From assembly GCA_029555415.1 (NCBI GenBank), contig JAKPSI010000124.1, forward strand, positions 1-53,753: a DNA stretch of 53,753 bases, read 5' to 3'. Below, one piece after another: positions 1 to 7,295 of the stretch (positions are counted from its first letter, which is position 1; the number at the start of each line of letters is the position of its first letter). The stretch comes from Bacteroidota bacterium. GTDB taxonomy: Bacteria; Bacteroidota; Bacteroidia; Chitinophagales; Chitinophagaceae. The position numbers and the translations under genes are program-made. The notes beneath the pieces were generated by a model. That model saw only the letters and a list, made by a program, of their open reading frames with translations. It was not told the origin of the DNA and did not search any database.

Positions 1-1
1 G

Positions 2-73
2 CGGTTTGGCTTGAGTAAATATCTGATTAAGGAACGAGGAAGAGGAGGAGTAATTTTCCACAGATGGGAATAA
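2..73 (+). CDS. possible 3' end of an upstream gene (partial)
   Basis: An open frame enters from the left edge and runs 23 codons to a TAA at 71-73. Its end reads ...FHRWE. It would be the C-terminus of a plus-strand gene that converges on the methyltransferase gene. I do not recognise the family, and a frame this short could be open by chance. The only support is that a heptad repeat array begins 13 bases after the stop, as it does after several certain genes in this window. Confidence 0.3.
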   Translation, partial: RFGLSKYLIKERGRGGVIFHRWE

Positions 74-86
74 CCTATGAAAATGT

Positions 87-121
87 TGAATTGTGAATGT
101 TGAATGTTGAATTTTGAATTG
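87..121 (+). repeat. heptad array A1 (TGAATNN x5)
   Basis: Five uninterrupted 7-bp units: TGAATTG, TGAATGT, TGAATGT, TGAATTT, TGAATTG. It is inverted relative to array A2 at 175-195, and the arms can pair over GAATTTTGAAT (109-119 with 177-187). A smaller potential stem, AGGC...GCCT, lies between the arms. The repeat itself is seen directly; its function is unknown. Confidence 0.85.
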
Positions 122-174
122 ATGTGGTGTTATGGATATTGCTATTACAAAAGAGGCATTCAGGTTCACAAGCC

Positions 175-195
175 TCATTCAAAATTCAAATCTCA
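175..195 (-). repeat. heptad array A2 (TGAATNN x3, minus strand)
   Basis: Read on the minus strand this is TGAGATT, TGAATTT, TGAATGA. The first TGA is the stop codon of the methyltransferase gene (193-195), so the array starts in register with the stop. It is the inverted partner of array A1. Confidence 0.8.
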
Positions 196-939
196 AAATT
201 TCTTCGCCACCATCATCCAGTCCCACGGCCGCGGCTCTTTAAGCCACACTGGAGGTTTGCGGAATTCGGTGGTCCAGTCGTATTCGATCTTAGCGAAATG
301 GAGATCACGGAAACCGGCTTGTGAGAACAGCAGTTCCAGTTCTTCGCGGAGGAAATGTTTGGTAGGCACATTATCGATGTCGGCATTCCCTTGACGTAAT
401 TGTTTCCATTTCTCCAAAGCCGCTGCAGGCTTGAGTTTTCGGTCAAGCAACGCGCGATCGATCTTCCATTGATGGCCAATGATGCCCGTGAGCATGGATG
501 ATTCCAGTGAAGGAACGGTGAGGATCAGGGTTCCGTTCTTCTTCACCACTTTGGATAATGCGGCAATGAATTTCTTTCTTTCGGGTAATGAAGAGGTCAG
601 TAAGGCATTGATGCAGATCACTACATCGCAGGCGGGTAACGCGGGCAGTTTACCGGAGAAATTGGCCCGTTTGTATTCCACATTCTTCAGCAGGGGATAT
701 TTCTTTTCCGCGATCGAAAGGTTCTTGGCGGAGATATCTACCGCGATCACTTTTTTGAAAGCGGGAGAAAGAACGGGTAACCATTTGCCGATGGCGCAGC
801 CCGCATCCATGACCGTCAGGTCAGGTGATGCCAGTTTGTGCAGTTCCGCACGGACCAGCGCCTTCTTGTCATTCTGCAACAGATCGAAGATCTCTTCGTC
901 GTAGGAGGGCGCGATGCGTTCCCAGTATGAACGGTCCAT
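193..939 (-). CDS. class I SAM-dependent methyltransferase
   Basis: A 248-residue cytoplasmic protein with a Rossmann methyltransferase fold. The SAM-binding motif I is DAGCAIG at residues 45-51. The acidic residue after the second strand is in VIAVDIS (64-70), and a VVICINAL strand-4 region follows. This matches the Methyltransf_11/25 class. The substrate cannot be read from sequence. The gene starts 24 bases after the topA stop on the same strand, so it is probably co-transcribed with topA. Its stop codon TGA forms the first three bases of a heptad repeat array (A2). The family call is solid; the role is open. Confidence 0.9.
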   Translation of the reverse strand: MDRSYWERIAPSYDEEIFDLLQNDKKALVRAELHKLASPDLTVMDAGCAIGKWLPVLSPAFKKVIAVDISAKNLSIAEKKYPLLKNVEYKRANFSGKLPALPACDVVICINALLTSSLPERKKFIAALSKVVKKNGTLILTVPSLESSMLTGIIGHQWKIDRALLDRKLKPAAALEKWKQLRQGNADIDNVPTKHFLREELELLFSQAGFRDLHFAKIEYDWTTEFRKPPVWLKEPRPWDWMMVAKKF

Positions 940-963
940 AGCTGAATATTGGTGAATGATGGT

Positions 964-3558
964 TTAACCTTTCTTCTTTGGTGCCGCTTTTTTAGCAGCC
1001 GCTTTTTTGGCAGGCGCTTTACGGGCCGCTTTCTTCGCAGCGGGTTTCTTCGCCTTTGAGAACGCACCTGGTATTTCCGCTTCGATCCAGGTCTTTACCT
1101 GATCAACGGTCACATCTTTCAGGTCTTCCGCAGTGTACTTGGTATCGTCCGCTTTCCTTGGCATACGTACCATCTTTTTGCCGAATTTAATGATCGGACC
1201 CCAACGGGCGTTCTCTACGGAGATCTTCTCATCGGCCCAGCGGTGGATATAACGGTTCTCTTCTTTCTTCACTTTCGCATCGATCAGTTCATTCATTTCA
1301 GCCTGCGTGAGCAGTTCGAAATCGAAACGCCGGGGAACGTTGATGAACATACCGTCCCACTTGATATAAGGACCGAAACGGCCTTTGCCTTTGGTGATGG
1401 GCTTCTCATCATAAAGTCCCACCGGAGCATCCGCCACCTTCTTTTCATTGATCAGCGCAATGGCTTTATCAAGATCCACCGATGAAAGGTCCGTTCCTTT
1501 CGGGATGGAAATATATTCTTCACCCCATTTCACATAAGGACCAAAACGGCCCACATTCACGGAAATATCTTTTTCTTCGAATTGACCGAGCGTACCCTGG
1601 AGCTTGAACAGTTCCATGGCCTCATCGTAGGTGATGGTCTCAATGCTTTGTCCCGTGGGGATCTTGGCGAAACGCGGTTTCTCATCATCTTCCGCACTGC
1701 CGATCTGTACCATTGCACCATAGCGGCCCATTCTGGCCACAACGGGTTTACCACTTTCGGGATCCTTGCCCAGCTCACGCTCACCTTTGATGCGCTCCGC
1801 ATTCTCGATCGTGTTCTCCACATCCTTTTTGAAAGGACTGTAGAAATCATCGATCATCTTGTTCCACTTCATCTTGCCTTCCGCCACTTCATCGAATTCT
1901 TCTTCGATGCGGGCCGTAAAGCCATAATCCATGATATCATCGAAGTACTGTTTCAGGAAGTCGGTCACCACCAACCCAAGGTCCGAAGGGAACAACTTGG
2001 ATTTCTCAGCTCCGGTATTCTCCTGTTCCATTACTTTACTGACCTGATCTTTTTTCAGCAGGAACACACGGAAATCGCGTTTCACACCATCTTTATCACG
2101 TTTCTCCACATAACCTCTCTTCAGGATCGTGGAAATGGTGGGAGCATATGTGGAAGGACGGCCAATGCCGAGTTCCTCCAGTTTCTTGACCAGGGATGCT
2201 TCAGTATATCTGGGAAGGGAACGGCTGAAACGTTCAGTGGCCAGCATTTCGCGCAAGGGGAGGTCCTGACCTACCGTTAACGGAGGTAACATACCTTCCT
2301 GTGTTTCATCCGTGCTTTCTTCATCATCGTCCTTGTCTTCCCGGTATACTTTCAGGAAGCCATCGAATTTCAGTACTTCACCGGTGGCGCTGAGTTCTTC
2401 CTTATTGGTGGAGATCTCGATCTTAGCGGTCGTCTTTTCCAGTTCCGCATCGGCCATCTGCGAAGCCATGGTGCGTTTCCAGATCAGTTCATACAGCCGG
2501 TTCCAGTCATCTTCAGGAACCGTGGTGTTGTTCATGTATGTCGGGCGGATCGCTTCGTGCGCTTCCTGCGCGTTCTCGTTCTTGTTCTTGAATTTTCGGA
2601 ATTGGTGATATTCATCCCCGTACATGCTTTTGACGGTGTTGGTGATATCTCCGAGCGCGGTATTGCTCAGGTTCACACTGTCGGTACGCATATAGGTGAT
2701 ATAACCGTTCTCGTATAATTTTTGTGCGATCAGCATGGTGCGGGAAACACCGTAACCGAGTTTGCGGGAGGCTTCCTGTTGTAAGGTGGAAGTGGTGAAA
2801 GGAGGGGCCGGAGATCTTTTACCGGGCTTCACCTGGATGTCCTTCACTTTATAATCAGCCCCGATACAGCTCTGCAGGAATTTCTCCGCATCTTCAGATG
2901 CACTGTATTTGCTGCCATCGGCGCTGAAAGGGATGGAACGACCGGAATTGTCGTTCGCGCTGAAATGGCCCTTGATATTAAAGGTGCTCTGCGGAATGAA
3001 GGCGTTGATCTCTCTTTCGCGTTCAGCGATGAGGCGTACGGCAACGGATTGTACCCGGCCTGCGCTCAGGTTATTCCGCATGCTCATTTTGCGCCAGAGG
3101 ACGGGGCTGAGCTCAAAACCCACGATACGGTCGAGGATCCGGCGGGCCTGCTGGGCCATCACCAGGTTCATATCCAGAAAACGGGGAGATTCTACGGCTG
3201 CCTTGATCGCTGGTTTTGTAATTTCATGAAAGACAATCCTTTTGGTCGTTTTGGGATCCAGGCCCAATACCTCACATAAGTGCCAGCTGATGGCTTCACC
3301 CTCACGGTCCTCATCGGTCGCGAGCCATACTTCTTCAGATTTCTTGGCCAGTGAACGCAATTCCTTCACCACTTTTTCCTTATCCTCCGGAACGATATAG
3401 CGGGGCTCGAAATTCTTCTCCACGTCGATCCCCATACCCGCCTTTTCAAGGTCGCGGATATGGCCGAAACAACTCTTCACCTGGAAATCACTTCCGAGTA
3501 TTTTTTCGATGGTTTTCGCTTTCGCAGGGCTCTCAACGATCAACAGATTTTTCGCCAT
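964..3558 (-). CDS. topA: DNA topoisomerase I
   Basis: An 864-residue type IA topoisomerase that relaxes negative supercoils by transient single-strand cleavage. The Toprim domain is N-terminal, with E9 in VESPAKAKTIEK and DEDREGE at 82-88. The catalytic tyrosine is Y289 in ITYMRTDS. The C-terminal part carries several topoisomerase C-terminal repeats (VGRFGPYVKW, KGRFGPYIKW, ARWGPIIKF) in place of cysteine zinc fingers. The last 30 or so residues are a Lys/Ala/Pro tail like histone H1, probably for non-specific DNA binding. A good Shine-Dalgarno sequence supports the start. It is the first gene of a probable two-gene unit with the downstream methyltransferase. Confidence 0.98.
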   Translation of the reverse strand: MAKNLLIVESPAKAKTIEKILGSDFQVKSCFGHIRDLEKAGMGIDVEKNFEPRYIVPEDKEKVVKELRSLAKKSEEVWLATDEDREGEAISWHLCEVLGLDPKTTKRIVFHEITKPAIKAAVESPRFLDMNLVMAQQARRILDRIVGFELSPVLWRKMSMRNNLSAGRVQSVAVRLIAEREREINAFIPQSTFNIKGHFSANDNSGRSIPFSADGSKYSASEDAEKFLQSCIGADYKVKDIQVKPGKRSPAPPFTTSTLQQEASRKLGYGVSRTMLIAQKLYENGYITYMRTDSVNLSNTALGDITNTVKSMYGDEYHQFRKFKNKNENAQEAHEAIRPTYMNNTTVPEDDWNRLYELIWKRTMASQMADAELEKTTAKIEISTNKEELSATGEVLKFDGFLKVYREDKDDDEESTDETQEGMLPPLTVGQDLPLREMLATERFSRSLPRYTEASLVKKLEELGIGRPSTYAPTISTILKRGYVEKRDKDGVKRDFRVFLLKKDQVSKVMEQENTGAEKSKLFPSDLGLVVTDFLKQYFDDIMDYGFTARIEEEFDEVAEGKMKWNKMIDDFYSPFKKDVENTIENAERIKGERELGKDPESGKPVVARMGRYGAMVQIGSAEDDEKPRFAKIPTGQSIETITYDEAMELFKLQGTLGQFEEKDISVNVGRFGPYVKWGEEYISIPKGTDLSSVDLDKAIALINEKKVADAPVGLYDEKPITKGKGRFGPYIKWDGMFINVPRRFDFELLTQAEMNELIDAKVKKEENRYIHRWADEKISVENARWGPIIKFGKKMVRMPRKADDTKYTAEDLKDVTVDQVKTWIEAEIPGAFSKAKKPAAKKAARKAPAKKAAAKKAAPKKKG

Positions 3559-3563
3559 GTTTA

Positions 3564-3569
3564 CTCCTT
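3564..3569 (-). promoter_or_regulatory. Shine-Dalgarno sequence of topA
   Basis: AAGGAG on the minus strand, five bases before the topA ATG. Most genes in this window have no such motif, as is usual in Bacteroidota, so this one stands out and fixes the start. Confidence 0.6.
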
Positions 3570-3580
3570 ATTATATAGTA

Positions 3581-3600
3581 CAAAACCGCTTTTCAGCGGT
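3581..3600 (-). promoter_or_regulatory. GAAA-loop hairpin with U-tract in the topA leader
   Basis: On the minus strand ACCGCT-GAAA-AGCGGT forms a perfect 6-bp stem with a GAAA tetraloop, followed by TTTG. It lies 23 bases upstream of the topA start. It has the form of a small intrinsic terminator or attenuator. It could also serve as the terminator of the SGNH hydrolase gene upstream, which ends at 3702. Confidence 0.5.
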
Positions 3601-3701
3601 CGCAAGGTAGAGCAAGAATAATAAATTTTTCAAGAAAGTTCTGTCCGCCTGTATTTAATACTGCTTATAAGACGCTGTTTTACTGTTCAAAAACGGCCTT
3701 A

Positions 3702-4424
3702 TTAACGCATTTTAAGGAGGATTATATCACGCAGTTTTTCGGCCCATCTCTTATATTCCAGCGCCGAAGGGTGGAGACCATCCGAAGCAACAAGCGCCGG
3801 ATTAGATAACGCTTCCCTTGTCCAGGGAGTAATATCTATGTAAAAACTTCCGGTAACTCTTGTAATATCTTTATTTACATTGTTATATGCGTCAATTTGA
3901 CGGGCTATTTCATCCCGGTCACGGCCATTTGCGAACGGGGTGGCTCCCCAGTCCGGGATCGAGATCACTGCCACATGATCGGGCCGGTTACCGGCATATT
4001 TGACCGCTTTTTCAAGCAGTGCTTTGAATTCCGGTTTGTAGTCATCCACCGTCCGGCCGCGGTACTGATTATTGACACCGATCAGTAAAGTGACAAAATC
4101 ATAGTTTTCACTAATGGGTTCGGACTGGTTGGCGGCAAGAATTCCGGATTCCAGCTCATCGGTCGTCCAGCCGGTCCGGGCAATGATGCGGGGTTTTGTG
4201 AAGTAATTCGCTGCCTGCAAAAGGGTGGCTGTCTGGTTGGGAAAATTCGCTTCCGGAGGAACGGATTCGCCAATGGTATAGGAATCACCCAGGGCCAGGA
4301 AACTGACCGGTTTGGGGGCATTAATATTTGTATCAGGGGTTGCGTTCATTGTTCGTTTATCGTTTTTTGAGCAAGCCGGGCTTACCGAAAATACCATGGC
4401 GATCGCAAAAAGGAGCTGTTTCAT
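3702..4424 (-). CDS. SGNH/GDSL-type esterase or lipase
   Basis: A 240-residue exported hydrolase. Residues 1-17 are hydrophobic and end before C18 (SPAC), a weak lipoprotein-like site; plain secretion to the periplasm is also possible. The four SGNH blocks are visible: GDSYTIGE with nucleophile S48, a conserved glycine region, LLIGVNNQYRG with the catalytic-site Asn, and DGLHPS near the C-terminus with the Asp-His pair. Members hydrolyse acyl or acetyl esters; the substrate here is unknown. Its start overlaps the stop of the upstream alpha/beta hydrolase gene (ATGA), so the two are translated from one message. Confidence 0.9.
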   Translation of the reverse strand: MKQLLFAIAMVFSVSPACSKNDKRTMNATPDTNINAPKPVSFLALGDSYTIGESVPPEANFPNQTATLLQAANYFTKPRIIARTGWTTDELESGILAANQSEPISENYDFVTLLIGVNNQYRGRTVDDYKPEFKALLEKAVKYAGNRPDHVAVISIPDWGATPFANGRDRDEIARQIDAYNNVNKDITRVTGSFYIDITPWTREALSNPALVASDGLHPSALEYKRWAEKLRDIILLKMR

Positions 4425-5263
4425 AAAAAATCAACAATTGACCGGTGCACTTTGTTGTCGCGGTAAATGCGACGATGCCCCAGTCCTTTAGTAATTACGA
4501 ATTCCACATCCGGAAGGTTTTGGGCTTTGATGACAAGCGCGTCCTGCAGCGGAGTAATGTCATCGTCTTCGTCGTGAAACCAGCGTATCCGGGCACGGAT
4601 ATGCTTCAGGGCCCGGTTGATGGAGTACCAGTCGGGACTGACACCGCCATGCTGCACGATCGTCATATCAAAAAAAGGTCGCAGTGCCGGATCCAGTTGC
4701 AGGAAACGGAAGAATGAACCGATGGAGGAAGTGGTTTCCGTTGCCGGTGCAATGAAAACGGCCCGGAAATCGCGGGTATGGCTGATCTCTTCCAGTGCCA
4801 GTGCGAGCGCCAGGCCTCCGAACGAGTGTGATATGTATGACTGTACCGGGCCGAATTTTGTGTAAATGGTCTGGATCATTTTCTTATAAAGCGGAGCATT
4901 GATCTGCTTTCCGCCACTGCGGCCGTGTGCCGGTGCATCGAAAGCGATGACCTCATATCCTTTTTTAACGAGTGGTTTTACATAGCGGTCGAAATTGGTG
5001 ACGGATGATTCAAAACCGTGGAGGAGGAGTACTTTATTTTCGGCCGGATGATTCCAGCGCCAGCCATGGAGGCGGATCCCGTCCAGTTCCAGTTCCAGCG
5101 TTTCAGCTTCTTTAAAAACAGGTGGCAGGGGTTTCACGGTTCGTTTCTGCGGGGTACAGAACAACCGGAATGCCCGTTCAGCCGCTTTCTTTTTGGAGAC
5201 CAGTGAAAGAAGTTTGAATTTTGTCCTGATATAGCCCAGCGCGATACGTTGTGCGGTTGTCAT
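4421..5263 (-). CDS. alpha/beta-fold hydrolase
   Basis: A 280-residue cytoplasmic alpha/beta hydrolase. The oxyanion-hole region is LLLHGFESS (79-87). The nucleophile elbow is SHSFGG with S147; the usual first Gly of GxSxG is replaced by Ser. The likely acid is in WFHDEDDD and the likely catalytic His in GLGHRRIY near the C-terminus. The first 50 residues before the fold are basic. It overlaps the SGNH hydrolase gene by four bases. It is divergent from the DUF2520 fragment with only 17 bases between starts, so one promoter must lie inside a neighbouring coding region or one start is mis-set. The substrate is unknown. Confidence 0.9.
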   Translation of the reverse strand: MTTAQRIALGYIRTKFKLLSLVSKKKAAERAFRLFCTPQKRTVKPLPPVFKEAETLELELDGIRLHGWRWNHPAENKVLLLHGFESSVTNFDRYVKPLVKKGYEVIAFDAPAHGRSGGKQINAPLYKKMIQTIYTKFGPVQSYISHSFGGLALALALEEISHTRDFRAVFIAPATETTSSIGSFFRFLQLDPALRPFFDMTIVQHGGVSPDWYSINRALKHIRARIRWFHDEDDDITPLQDALVIKAQNLPDVEFVITKGLGHRRIYRDNKVHRSIVDFL

Positions 5264-5280
5264 AAAGAATAAAGATAAGT

Positions 5281-5727
5281 ATGGAACTGGTAATCATCGG
5301 AACAGGAAATGCCGCGGCAGCGCTGGGCAGGAAGTTCGTCAGGGCCGGTCATCATATTGCACAGGTGGTGGGCCGGAACGCCAAAGCGGCCAGTGCGCTG
5401 GCCTATGAATGGCAAACGTTCTCCACCAATTATCAGGGACCGGTCACCCGCAAAGCCGATGTATACATAGTGGCCGTTTCCGATGATACGATCGATGAAG
5501 TTGCGGCCGGTTTACTGCTTCCGGGACGCATTGTGGCGCATACCTCGGCTGCTGTACCGAAAGAGATCCTCAAAGGGATCAGCGAGCATTACGGCGTTTT
5601 TTCTCCACAACAGGAATTTCGTTCAGGTGTGGCGGAACTTCCTGAAGTCCCCGTTTTTGTTGATGCGAGTGATGAGCAAACCAGATCCGTACTTGAAGTA
5701 CTGGCACATTCCATCTCGGGCGGATAG
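5281..5727 (+). pseudogene. C-terminally truncated Rossmann/DUF2520 protein
   Basis: This 148-residue frame begins normally for the family: GTGNAAAALG (7-16) is the nucleotide-binding loop, followed by a typical Rossmann half with VYIVAVSDDTIDEVA and VAHTSA. Intact family members are about 250-265 residues, with a helical DUF2520 half after the Rossmann domain. Here the frame stops just after VLEVLAHSISGG, where that half should begin. The 115 bases before the ferredoxin gene cannot hold the missing 100 or so residues in any frame. A short stretch in the -1 frame (RQLSAVEISMF) may be a remnant. The gene is therefore probably broken by deletion. Such genes normally form operons with a KdsC-like phosphatase, which here lies 850 bases downstream. 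Confidence 0.75.
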
Positions 5728-5814
5728 GTTTGAATACCGACAGCTGTCTGCGGTTGAAATAAGTATGTTCCCCTCATTTTCCCGAACAAGTAAATGATTT
5801 GGGTGTTTTTAAGA

Positions 5815-5822
5815 TACTTTTG
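5815..5822 (+). promoter_or_regulatory. -7 promoter element before ferredoxin
   Basis: TACTTTTG matches the Bacteroidota -7 consensus TAnnTTTG exactly and lies 20 bases before the ferredoxin ATG. A TTTG at 5798-5801 is closer than the usual -33 spacing. Confidence 0.6.
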
Positions 5823-5842
5823 CACCCGAAACGACGATAAAA

Positions 5843-6178
5843 ATGTATACGATCCAATTCAATTTTGAGCAAAAAGACCTGCAGCCCCTGACCCTTGAAA
5901 AAGTGGAGGCTGGACAGACCCTGCTTGAGATCGCCCTGACGAACGATATCGAACTGCACCATAACTGTGGTGGCGTTTGTGCCTGCACGACCTGCCACCT
6001 GTATGTGGAGAAAGGAATGGAGTTCATTGATGAGCTGAGCGACCGGGAAGAGGACTTCATCGACCGCGCCGTGAGTCCGCGCCTCAATTCACGTCTCGGC
6101 TGTCAGTCATTGTTACTGGAAGGTGAGGGGAAGATCGAAGTTACGATCCCGGACCAGACGCAATTCCTTGGGGAATAG
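5843..6178 (+). CDS. fdx: 2Fe-2S ferredoxin (adrenodoxin/ISC type)
   Basis: A 111-residue electron carrier of the adrenodoxin class. The cluster ligands are C42, C48, C51 and C87, in the pattern C-x5-C-x2-C-x35-C (core CGGVCACTTCH), the arrangement of ISC-type Fdx. These ferredoxins supply electrons for Fe-S cluster assembly and other redox steps. The next gene is IscX, another Fe-S assembly factor, which supports that role. It has its own -7 promoter element. Its stop codon TAG is the first triplet of the TAGTCNN heptad array B1. Confidence 0.95.
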   Translation: MYTIQFNFEQKDLQPLTLEKVEAGQTLLEIALTNDIELHHNCGGVCACTTCHLYVEKGMEFIDELSDREEDFIDRAVSPRLNSRLGCQSLLLEGEGKIEVTIPDQTQFLGE

Positions 6179-6210
6179 TCATTAGTCATTAGCCGATAGT
6201 CTGTAGTCCG
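6176..6210 (+). repeat. heptad array B1 (TAGTCNN x5)
   Basis: Five units: TAGTCAT, TAGTCAT, TAGCCGA, TAGTCTG, TAGTCCG. The first TAG is the stop codon of the ferredoxin gene. The reverse complement of the unit (NNGACTA) is the family seen again near dnaK (arrays F1 and F2). Confidence 0.9.
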
Positions 6211-6250
6211 TTCGAACCTTCATTAGTTACATTTTTTACTCATTGTATTT

Positions 6251-6285
6251 AACCCGCAACTCAAAACCCAAAACCCAAAAATATT
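6251..6285 (+). repeat. heptad array B2 (AACCCAA family x5)
   Basis: Units AACCCGC, AACTCAA, AACCCAA, AACCCAA and a degenerate AAATATT. It ends one base before the ATG of iscX. It is not complementary to array B1 on the other side of the gap. Confidence 0.75.
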
Positions 6286-6286
6286 C

Positions 6287-6526
6287 ATGGCACATTTTGA
6301 ACCTCCGATACACTGGAATGATTACGAAGACATCGCCCTGAAGTTGTATGAGCGTTTTGGGGATGATTTCAGTGAATCAAAGATCTACAGGCTGCGTTTT
6401 ACGGACCTGCTGGAGTGGGTATTACAGATCTCTGGGTTCGTTGGTACCCGCGAAGAAAGCAATGAAGGCCATCTTGAAATGATCCAGAGCTCCTGGGTTT
6501 ACGAATGGCGGGATAATCAGAAATAA
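6287..6526 (+). CDS. iscX: Fe-S cluster assembly protein IscX
   Basis: A 79-residue acidic protein of the IscX/YfhJ family. The signature start is HWNDYEDIALKLYERF, followed by FTDLLEWVLQISGF, the two helices of the winged-helix-like fold. The family binds IscS and iron and tunes Fe-S assembly. The length is slightly above the usual 65-70 residues because of the C-terminal WVYEWRDNQK extension. It follows the ferredoxin gene, separated by 108 bases holding two heptad arrays. No iscS or iscU is in the window. Confidence 0.9.
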   Translation: MAHFEPPIHWNDYEDIALKLYERFGDDFSESKIYRLRFTDLLEWVLQISGFVGTREESNEGHLEMIQSSWVYEWRDNQK

Positions 6527-6532
6527 TTTCCC

Positions 6533-6540
6533 CAACTTTG
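6533..6540 (+). promoter_or_regulatory. possible -7 element before the kdsC-like gene
   Basis: CAACTTTG, seven of eight matches to TAnnTTTG, 36 bases before the ATG of the phosphatase gene. Confidence 0.35.
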
Positions 6541-6576
6541 TCAGACGGATCACTTGGCCCGTCCTAATTCCGACAT

Positions 6577-7098
6577 ATGAACGTTCTTGAGAAATTCGCC
6601 GGCATCAGTACATTCATCTTTGACATCGATGGAGTGCTGACCGACGGCACTGTATTGGTGCTTGACAATGGTCTGCAGGCACGCCGCATGCATATCAAAG
6701 ATGGTTTTGCATTGCAGCTGGCGCAAAAGAGCGGGTACAGGGTATTGGTCGTTTCCGGCGGGCATTCACCGCAGGTACAGCAGCGACTGGAAAAACTCGG
6801 TATCACCGATGTTCATATGTCCGTTCTCAATAAAAAAGAATTCATCCTCAATTATACGGCGGCCAACAACCTCACCCAACAGGAATTGTTATTCATGGGA
6901 GATGACCTGCCTGATCTGCAGGCCATGTCGGTCGTAGGCCTCGCTACATGTCCCGCAGACGCTGTTCCCGAGATCCTACAGGCAGTACACTATATCTCAC
7001 CGCTCAATGGCGGCTTTGCCTGTGTCAGGGACGTGATCGAGAAAGTGATGAAATTGCACGGGAAGTGGGGGTTTATGGAAGACGTTGCGTCGAAATAA
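6577..7098 (+). CDS. HAD-family phosphatase, KdsC-like
   Basis: A 173-residue HAD-superfamily phosphatase of the small, cap-less KdsC type. Motif I is FDIDGVLTDG with the nucleophile D16 and acid/base D18. Motif II is VVSGG near S60, and motif IV is GDDLPD (108-113). KdsC removes phosphate from 3-deoxy-manno-octulosonate 8-phosphate during lipopolysaccharide core synthesis; related enzymes act on other sugar phosphates, so the substrate is inferred. Its stop codon TAA is the first triplet of heptad array C1. Confidence 0.9.
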   Translation: MNVLEKFAGISTFIFDIDGVLTDGTVLVLDNGLQARRMHIKDGFALQLAQKSGYRVLVVSGGHSPQVQQRLEKLGITDVHMSVLNKKEFILNYTAANNLTQQELLFMGDDLPDLQAMSVVGLATCPADAVPEILQAVHYISPLNGGFACVRDVIEKVMKLHGKWGFMEDVASK

Positions 7099-7130
7099 TG
7101 GAGAATGGATAATGGAGAACGGAGAATAAG
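7096..7130 (+). repeat. heptad array C1 (TAATGGA x5)
   Basis: Units TAATGGA, GAATGGA, TAATGGA, GAACGGA, GAATAAG. The first TAA is the stop codon of the kdsC-like gene. Bases 7095-7112 are an 18-bp perfect inverted match to 7269-7286 in array C2. Confidence 0.9.
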
Positions 7131-7243
7131 TGAAGCCTGGTTGACTTTTGAAAACAGATGAAAATAATTGGCCATAGCAACTCAGTTACTTAAAGAAATA
7201 TTAGAATAACAATAAGAAATAAGGTTTATAAACTGATCTAATA

Positions 7244-7259
7244 GTTGAATGGATTCAAC
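7244..7259. repeat. perfect 7-bp hairpin between arrays C1 and C2
   Basis: GTTGAAT-GG-ATTCAAC, a palindrome with a two-base centre, just before array C2. There is no U-tract. Confidence 0.5.
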
Positions 7260-7264
7260 CATTA

Positions 7265-7292
7265 TCATTTATCCATTCTCCATTATCAATTA
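7265..7292 (-). repeat. heptad array C2 (TAATGGA family x4, minus strand)
   Basis: Plus-strand units TCATTTA, TCCATTC, TCCATTA, TCAATTA; read on the minus strand they are the TAATGGA family of C1. It ends three bases before the ATG of the prenyltransferase gene. Arrays G2 and H elsewhere share the TCATTTA-TCCATT start. Confidence 0.9.
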
Positions 7293-7295
7293 AAT

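Noticed and set aside
6200-6230. tRNA-like motif (CGTTCGAACC)
   Set aside because: It resembles a T-loop, but no cloverleaf or acceptor stem can be drawn around it.
6176-6285. CRISPR array
   Set aside because: The repeats are 7-bp tandem units with no spacers, no long repeat and no cas genes.
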